Below, in pieces: positions 32,508 through 36,997 of a DNA stretch of 36,997 bases. Where the stretch lies: contig DATKOF010000029.1 of assembly GCA_035524795.1 (NCBI GenBank), positions 1 through 36,997 of the forward strand. Reading direction: 5' to 3'. The DNA comes from DATKOF01 sp035524795. GTDB taxonomy: Bacteria > Pseudomonadota > Gammaproteobacteria > Burkholderiales > SG8-41. The position numbers and the translations under genes were made by a program. The first letter of the stretch is position 1. Each line of letters starts with the position of its first letter. The notes under the pieces were generated by a model. The model had not been told where the DNA came from. It did no database searches and saw only the letters and a program-made list of their open reading frames with translations.

Positions 32508-32689
32508 AGCGGGTTGATCTGCTGCGCCATTTGCAGCAGCACGGTTGTGTTTTATTGAGGGAAGGCGGAAAGCATTCAGTATTTGTGAATCGGGCTACCC
32601 GCAAGGCATCGACCGTTCCGCGCCATCGCGAAATCAACGATCATCTGGCGCGGAAAATCTGCCGCGACCTGCAAATCCCCACGCCATAA
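32504..32689 (+). CDS. hicA: HicA-family toxin (mRNA interferase)
   Basis: A 61-residue dsRBD-like protein with the family start MKRVDLLRHLQQHGCVLLRE and the catalytic histidine H24 in GGKHSVFVN. The C-terminal part (STVPRHREINDHLARKICRD) is typical and intact, so the toxin looks functional. HicA toxins cleave mRNA and arrest growth until neutralised by HicB. It overlaps hicB by 4 bp. The pair marks the start of a lower-GC accessory patch that runs to about 34 kb. Confidence 0.9.
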   Translation: MKRVDLLRHLQQHGCVLLREGGKHSVFVNRATRKASTVPRHREINDHLARKICRDLQIPTP

Positions 32690-32713
32690 CAATCTTTCCC
32701 GGCTTGATGCACA

Positions 32714-32860
32714 ATGAAGAAACACGGTTCTAAACAGAATCCGGCACCGTCGATGCTGGCGAAGAAATTGCAGCGCGGGCCAACGGCTAACAAACTCGTG
32801 CAGCCGCAGAATCGGTGGCAGCGGACAGTGCGATATGTGTGGGATAAAAAACGTGGTTAA
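32714..32860 (+). CDS. Small basic hypothetical ORF
   Basis: A possible 48-residue protein, rich in Lys, Arg, Gln and Pro (MKKHGSKQNPAPSMLAKKL at the N-terminus, VRYVWDKKRG at the C-terminus). It begins 24 bp after hicA and overlaps the start of the glycosylase-like gene by 26 bp. I recognise no family. The strong basic bias could suit a nucleic-acid-binding peptide, or it may be a chance frame. Confidence 0.3.
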   Translation: MKKHGSKQNPAPSMLAKKLQRGPTANKLVQPQNRWQRTVRYVWDKKRG

Positions 32861-33608
32861 AAATCAGAAGGGGCGTGACACATCAATTGATAGACCCTCT
32901 TTTTGTGCGGCCCCGGAATCACTGAATGATCTATTCAGAAGAATTTACAACCAAAAGCCTCACGGTTGTGGAGCTTTATGTCATGGAAATTATGGACTCG
33001 GTTTCCCACGCGGCATGCGAGGATCAACTGAAGAAAGAGGTCTATTTATAATATTGTTCAATCCTGCGGGAAATCAGGCAAAAGAGTGGGAGATTAATGC
33101 ACGTAAGCAATGTCAGGCTCAAAATAACGTTGTCGGCTCGGAATTATTTTCAATCTACACGCGACGACTACAAGACAGAGAAAACATAAGTTCGAACAAT
33201 AATACTGGAAGAAAAATTCACCTTCTTTACACCCTTCTCAGCGAAAACGGTCTGCCCGTTTATTTAACTAATGCAGTTAAATGTCAGTCCTCTACGGCAG
33301 CAGCAATTATGACCGACAAGAAATTAACAGCCAAAACGTGTGTTCATACATTCCTTCGGGAAGAAATTCATCTTCTCAAGCCAAAATTATTGGTTGTGCT
33401 TGGCAAAGACGCCTTGCGTTTATTAATTTCGGATCCCGATGTGCGTAAGGAGGTTTACCATTCCCCCTTACCTAAAAGGGTAGAAACTTTAGCCGGAAGT
33501 GTGCCTGTATTTTATTTCAGTCATCCCGCATCAAGATTGGGAAATTGGAGCCAACAAAACTTACCATTACTTGCACAAAAACTAGAAGCCCTCTATTCCT
33601 CTATATAA
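32835..33608 (+). CDS. Uracil-DNA glycosylase superfamily-like protein with probable Fe-S cysteines
   Basis: A 257-residue protein that resembles the family 4/5 type of uracil-DNA glycosylases. In order: LFIILFNPAGNQAKE (about 70-84) at the catalytic motif 1 position, VYLTNAVKCQSS (142-153), KTCVHTFLREEIHLLKPKLL followed by VVLGKDALRLLI (about 168-198), and VPVFYFSHPASR (223-234). Cysteines C45, C49, C150 and C169 are placed like the four ligands of the [4Fe-4S] cluster in that family, though the first pair is CxxxC rather than CxxC. Motif 1 reads NPAGN instead of GEAPG, so the base specificity is open. The gene is AT-rich compared with the core genome and probably acquired. Confidence 0.65.
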   Translation: MCGIKNVVKNQKGRDTSIDRPSFCAAPESLNDLFRRIYNQKPHGCGALCHGNYGLGFPRGMRGSTEERGLFIILFNPAGNQAKEWEINARKQCQAQNNVVGSELFSIYTRRLQDRENISSNNNTGRKIHLLYTLLSENGLPVYLTNAVKCQSSTAAAIMTDKKLTAKTCVHTFLREEIHLLKPKLLVVLGKDALRLLISDPDVRKEVYHSPLPKRVETLAGSVPVFYFSHPASRLGNWSQQNLPLLAQKLEALYSSI

Positions 33609-33628
33609 ATACACGAGAGGAGAACCCC

Positions 33629-33988
33629 ATGTTCCTGACGAACGTGAAAGACATGTTCGAAATGAAAAAACCGACGATACTTCTGCTGCTATTTTTATTC
33701 ATCGCCATTGCCGGCTGCTCAACCGAAAAAGTTTGGGAGGTCAGCGGCGGCAGCCGCGCCGACGGCACCGTCAAGCTGTCGTATGAATACCGGCTGTTGC
33801 AAAAGCCCGACGCCAATACTTATCAAGGCGACGATCTCGCAACGACCAAATGTCAGTCTTGGGGTTATGCCGGTGCCCGGGCTTTTGGCAAGCCTGTGGA
33901 ACAATGCAAGGATCGTTCATCGGATGATGGCAGTTGTATTTCGTGGGTGGTGACTGCCTACTATGAATGCCTGGGTGATCGAAAATAA
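33629..33988 (+). CDS. YecR-like lipoprotein
   Basis: A 119-residue predicted lipoprotein. The signal peptide (MKKPTILLLLFLFIAIAGC) ends in the lipobox IAGC. The mature part has the YecR-like layout: WEVSGGSRADGTVKLSYEYR, then a cysteine-containing KCQSWGYAGARAFG and a C-terminal CISWVVTAYYEC, giving four mature-part cysteines that could form two disulfides. Its role is unknown. The ATG at 33629 has a good GAGAGGAGA ribosome binding site. It lies 20 bp after the glycosylase-like gene, but its GC content is closer to the core genome. Confidence 0.75.
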   Translation: MFLTNVKDMFEMKKPTILLLLFLFIAIAGCSTEKVWEVSGGSRADGTVKLSYEYRLLQKPDANTYQGDDLATTKCQSWGYAGARAFGKPVEQCKDRSSDDGSCISWVVTAYYECLGDRK

Positions 33989-34234
33989 CAATCGGGGAAA
34001 TGAACCGTTTCTTAATATGGGAGTCGATGGGAATGTCCACTTTCGGATAAAGGCGGACATCGCATTGCTCGGCGCCATCAACATTTTCACTTCCCGCAAT
34101 TTCACTATAATCCGTTCTTCACCGAACGCTTCCTTGCCGTGGCCCACTCCCTTCTAAATTGAAAAACATCTCATTCAACCTTGCACTAACAGCGCCTGTC
34201 GCATCAGGCCGTTATAGGTCATAGGCTCGAGCGC
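33989..34234 (+). promoter_or_regulatory. Spacer before the L-serine dehydratase gene with a candidate promoter
   Basis: This 246-bp stretch contains no convincing gene. A TATAAT hexamer at 34106-34111 with TTTTCA 16 bp upstream (34084-34089) could drive the downstream dehydratase gene, leaving a leader of about 115 nt. No riboswitch or terminator was recognised. Confidence 0.35.
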
Positions 34235-35602
34235 ATGTCTACCAGCACATTCGATTTGTTCAAGATCGGCGTCGGTCCGTCGAGCTCACACACCATGGGG
34301 CCGATGATCGCCGCGGCCGATTTCGCGCGGCGCGTCTCGAAACTTCCGGTCGCGCGAATTGAGGTGCGGCTTTACGGCTCGCTCGCGCTCACCGGAAGGG
34401 GACATGCGACCGACAGGGCAATCCTCCTCGGGCTGGCGGGGTATCTGCCCGCCAATATCGATCCCGACGCCGCCGATGCGCAGATCGCACAATTTCGCCT
34501 GCACAAGCAACTCAAGCTTGGCGGAGATCATGAGATCGATTTCGACGAGGGACGCGACCTGCTGTTCCTTCAGCGCGAGCGGCTCGAATTCCACTCAAAT
34601 GGGATGGCGTTCACGGCCTTTGATGCCCGGGGAACAGAACTCAGACGGCGCTCCTATTATTCGGTGGGCGGCGGGGCCGTCCTCGACGAGGAACAGACAA
34701 CGCGCGGTGCGTCCGAGAGCAGCTTGGACGTTCCGCACCCCTTCCATTCGGGCGAGGAACTGCTCGCGCGTGCGGCGGAAACCGGCAAGAGCATCGCGCA
34801 GCTAATGCGCGAGAATGAGGAAGCAAATCTCGCTCCCGGAGAAATTTCCGCCCGGCTTTCGGCTATTCGCGACGCCATGTCCGCGTGTATCGATCGCGGG
34901 ATTCGGTCGGATCTGCCCGAGCTTCCGGGCGGCCTTAGGGTCAAGCGACGCGCGCCATCCGTCCATTCCCAGCTGACAGATCGCGAGCGACGCGCGCTCC
35001 CCGATCCGCTGGCCGTCGTCGATTGGATCAACCTGTGGGCACTCGCGGTAAACGAGGAGAATGCGGCAGGCGGGAAGGTAGTGACTGCGCCGACCAACGG
35101 CGCGGCCGGTATCGTTCCTGCGGTGCTGCGCTACTACGAGCGCTTCACATCCGCGCCGACTCAGCGTGGCGTTGAGGAATTCTTGCTGACGGCCGCCGCG
35201 ATTGGCTCGTTGTTCAAGGAGAATGCCTCGATCTCCGGCGCGGAGGTGGGTTGCCAGGGCGAGATCGGGGTCGCCTGCTCGATGGCCGCGGCGGGATTGG
35301 CCGCAGCGCTGGGTGCAACGCCGATGCAGGTCGAGAATGCCGCCGAAATCGGCATGGAGCATAATCTCGGCCTGACCTGTGATCCGGTTGGTGGATTGGT
35401 GCAGGTGCCATGTATCGAGCGCAATGCGGTCGGATCGCTGAAAGCGATTGAGGCAACGCGGCTCGCCATGCTTGGTGACGGCACTCACCGGGTAAGCCTC
35501 GATCAAGTGATTGAGACGATGCGCAAGACCGGGCTCGATATGAGCGAACGCTATAAGGAAACAAGTCTCGGGGGTTTGGCGGTCAACGTGGTTGAGTGCT
35601 GA
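34235..35602 (+). CDS. sdaA: L-serine ammonia-lyase, single-chain [4Fe-4S] type
   Basis: A 455-residue enzyme that deaminates L-serine to pyruvate and ammonia. The N-terminal domain starts with FDLFKIGVGPSSSHTMGPM, and the C-terminal catalytic domain has TAPTNGAAGIVPAVLRYY and GCQGEIGVACSMAAAGLAAA. Candidate cluster cysteines are C340, C348, C382 (LTCDPVGGLVQVP) and C393, with three expected to bind the cluster. Both domains are in one chain, as in E. coli SdaA/SdaB. The ribosome binding site is weak. Codon use is slightly different from the core block and the gene follows the accessory patch, so acquisition is possible but not shown. Confidence 0.95.
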   Translation: MSTSTFDLFKIGVGPSSSHTMGPMIAAADFARRVSKLPVARIEVRLYGSLALTGRGHATDRAILLGLAGYLPANIDPDAADAQIAQFRLHKQLKLGGDHEIDFDEGRDLLFLQRERLEFHSNGMAFTAFDARGTELRRRSYYSVGGGAVLDEEQTTRGASESSLDVPHPFHSGEELLARAAETGKSIAQLMRENEEANLAPGEISARLSAIRDAMSACIDRGIRSDLPELPGGLRVKRRAPSVHSQLTDRERRALPDPLAVVDWINLWALAVNEENAAGGKVVTAPTNGAAGIVPAVLRYYERFTSAPTQRGVEEFLLTAAAIGSLFKENASISGAEVGCQGEIGVACSMAAAGLAAALGATPMQVENAAEIGMEHNLGLTCDPVGGLVQVPCIERNAVGSLKAIEATRLAMLGDGTHRVSLDQVIETMRKTGLDMSERYKETSLGGLAVNVVEC

Positions 35603-35723
35603 TCTCGGCTGCCAGATGCCGCGGGCCTGATCCTCGACCGTTGCCGGAATTTGAACTCATCACGTTGGTTTATTCGTAATCCGCTGAAAATGGCGCGCGC
35701 AACAAAGGCAGGAGGATGATCCG

Positions 35724-36971
35724 ATGCCGTTGACCAACATGAAGGACATGCTCGATCACGCTTACGCTCATCGCTACGCGGTGGGCGCCTTCGATCTGGT
35801 CGGGCTGGATTTTCTGGAAGCGATCATGACCGGCGCCGAGCGCGCCCGCGCGCCGGTGATCCTGAGTCTCGCCGAATCGCATTTCAGTCATTTCGATTTC
35901 GAACTTGCGATGCCCGCCGTCGAAGCGGCGGCGCGCCGCGCCAAGGTGCCGGTGGCGATCCATCTCGACCACGGTCACAGTTTCGATTCCGCGGTCAACG
36001 CGATCCGTCTCGGCGCCAACAGCGTGATGGTGGACGCTTCGGACCTGCCCCTCGACGACAACATCGCCGCGACGCGCAATATCGTCGACATGGCACACGG
36101 CTGCGGCGTCTGCGTCGAAGGCGAACTCGGCTACGTGCCGGGCGTCGAGGGCGAGGATGCGGAACGCCATCCCGGTCCGGTGCGGTACACGACCGCGACC
36201 GAGGCCCGCGCCTTCGTCGAACAGACCGGCGTCGACTGTCTCGCGGTTTCGATCGGTACCGTGCACGGCCGCATGAAAGATAAACCGAAGCTCGACTGGG
36301 AACGGCTCGCGGAAATCAACGCTGCCGTAAAACGGCCGCTGGTGATCCACGGCGGCACCGGCTTGTCCGACGACCAGTTCCAAAAACTCATCGCCTCCGG
36401 CGTCGCCAAGATCAACTACTACACCGCGCTCGCGGACGCCGCCGGCAATGCCATCCGCGGCGCCGCGCAATCGAATGCCCGCGGTTACACGGCGCTGCTC
36501 TCCGGCGTGCGCGCAGCGATCGCTGCCGAGGTGGAACGCTGCCTGAAAACATGGGGCACCGCCGGACGCGCTGACGAAATGCTCGATCATTGCCGGCCGT
36601 GGCTCAACGTCGAGCACGTGGTCGTTTACAACGCGCCCAATCTCGACGAAGCGCAATTGCGCGCGCTGATGACGGAAGGCCAGCGCGTACTGTCGCAAAT
36701 TCCGGGCGTGCGCGAAGTCGCCGTCGGCAGCGTCGCCGACAAGAGCGCGCGCTACCGGCATTGCTGGTTGATCCGGTTTGTGGACGCGAAGGTCATCGAC
36801 AGCTACAAACAGCATCCGGCGCACATCGATTTCGCCGACCGCCTGTTCCGGCCGGCGGCGGCGGACCGCCTGACCGCCGATTACCGCATCGCGGACCGGG
36901 TCATGGGAACGGCGCAACTCCCGCTGTCGAGCGCGCCGGTTCCCGAACGCGCCGCACGCCACGGCGCTTGA
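35724..36971 (+). CDS. Class II ketose-bisphosphate aldolase fused to a C-terminal Dabb domain
   Basis: A 415-residue protein. Residues 1-285 are a zinc-dependent class II aldolase: AVGAFDLVGLDF, the catalytic aspartate and zinc histidine in HLDHGHSFDSA (D82, H83), VEGELGYVPGVEGED, SIGTVHGRMKDKPKLDWERL and VIHGGTGLSDDQF. Fructose- or tagatose-type substrates are expected, but specificity cannot be read. Residues 293 to about 395 form a Dabb (dimeric alpha-beta barrel) domain starting WLNVEHVVVYNAPNLDEAQL, with IPGVREVAVGSV, SARYRHCWLIRFVDAKVIDS and YKQHPAHIDFADRLF. Stand-alone aldolases of this family end near residue 290. The ATG at 35724 has a strong AGGAGG ribosome binding site. Confidence 0.9.
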   Translation: MPLTNMKDMLDHAYAHRYAVGAFDLVGLDFLEAIMTGAERARAPVILSLAESHFSHFDFELAMPAVEAAARRAKVPVAIHLDHGHSFDSAVNAIRLGANSVMVDASDLPLDDNIAATRNIVDMAHGCGVCVEGELGYVPGVEGEDAERHPGPVRYTTATEARAFVEQTGVDCLAVSIGTVHGRMKDKPKLDWERLAEINAAVKRPLVIHGGTGLSDDQFQKLIASGVAKINYYTALADAAGNAIRGAAQSNARGYTALLSGVRAAIAAEVERCLKTWGTAGRADEMLDHCRPWLNVEHVVVYNAPNLDEAQLRALMTEGQRVLSQIPGVREVAVGSVADKSARYRHCWLIRFVDAKVIDSYKQHPAHIDFADRLFRPAAADRLTADYRIADRVMGTAQLPLSSAPVPERAARHGA

Positions 36972-36997
36972 GTCGGCAGGCAGGCATCGAGGCAAAT

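Noticed and set aside
33963..34157. 64-codon frame after the YecR-like lipoprotein
   Set aside because: No ribosome binding site, no recognisable motif, and it overlaps the lipoprotein 3' end in another frame; chance open frame in AT-rich spacer is more likely.

Overview
The window is a high-GC bacterial chromosome segment, most likely from a betaproteobacterium. The strongest evidence is the collinear minus-strand block leuC-leuD-leuB-asd-fimV-truA-trpF-trpB-trpA-accD-folC-SPOR(dedD)-cvpA-purF, an arrangement I associate with Betaproteobacteria. A SAM-II riboswitch before metZ, the proteobacterial surface protein FimV and the lipid A enzyme LpxH fit a Gram-negative host. No finer taxonomy is claimed.

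Layout. 1-2359 (+): the 3' part of dnaK, a four-helix-bundle (S23/IVP-type) gene wedged between dnaK and dnaJ and framed by heptanucleotide repeats, then dnaJ. 2366-4987 (-): cysS, a secreted-looking YqgE/AlgH-family protein and a beta-carbonic anhydrase. 5102-9201 (+): a TPR protein and an L,D-transpeptidase that share a C-terminal NTF2-like module, two tandem cyclophilins (one exported, one cytosolic), and lpxH. 9198-10988 (-): an unrecognised membrane protein, a DUF2846-like lipoprotein and a cupin. 11217-13710 (+): an AT-rich two-gene insert, a PLD/HKD-type protein followed by an unrecognised helical protein. 13762-14934 (-): metZ behind a promoter, a SAM-II riboswitch and an intrinsic terminator. 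15090-30909 (-): the long biosynthetic block. 31001-32164 (-): aroC. 32295-33988 (+): a lower-GC accessory patch with hicB-hicA, a small basic ORF, an Fe-S-type uracil-DNA-glycosylase-like protein and a YecR-like lipoprotein. 34235-36971 (+): single-chain L-serine dehydratase and a class II aldolase fused to a Dabb domain.

Working together. The large block combines leucine, lysine/methionine/threonine (asd), tryptophan, folate, fatty-acid (accD) and purine synthesis with cell-pole/envelope genes (fimV, SPOR protein, cvpA). A terminator directly before truA shows that the block is not one uninterrupted transcript. metZ is independently controlled by S-adenosylmethionine. The TPR/L,D-transpeptidase/PpiA/LpxH stretch is an envelope cluster.

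Two layers look mobile. The first is short periodic repeats (7-, 8- and 10-nt units, usually in inverted arrangement) inserted in spacers of conserved operons at five places, often ending next to start codons without a good ribosome binding site. The second is the low-GC cargo at 11.0-13.75 kb and 32.3-34.0 kb. The best candidate for an undescribed system is the 11217-13710 gene pair: a putative HKD nuclease/phosphodiesterase with one intact and one degenerate active-site half, overlapping a partner I do not recognise. A defence role is inference only.
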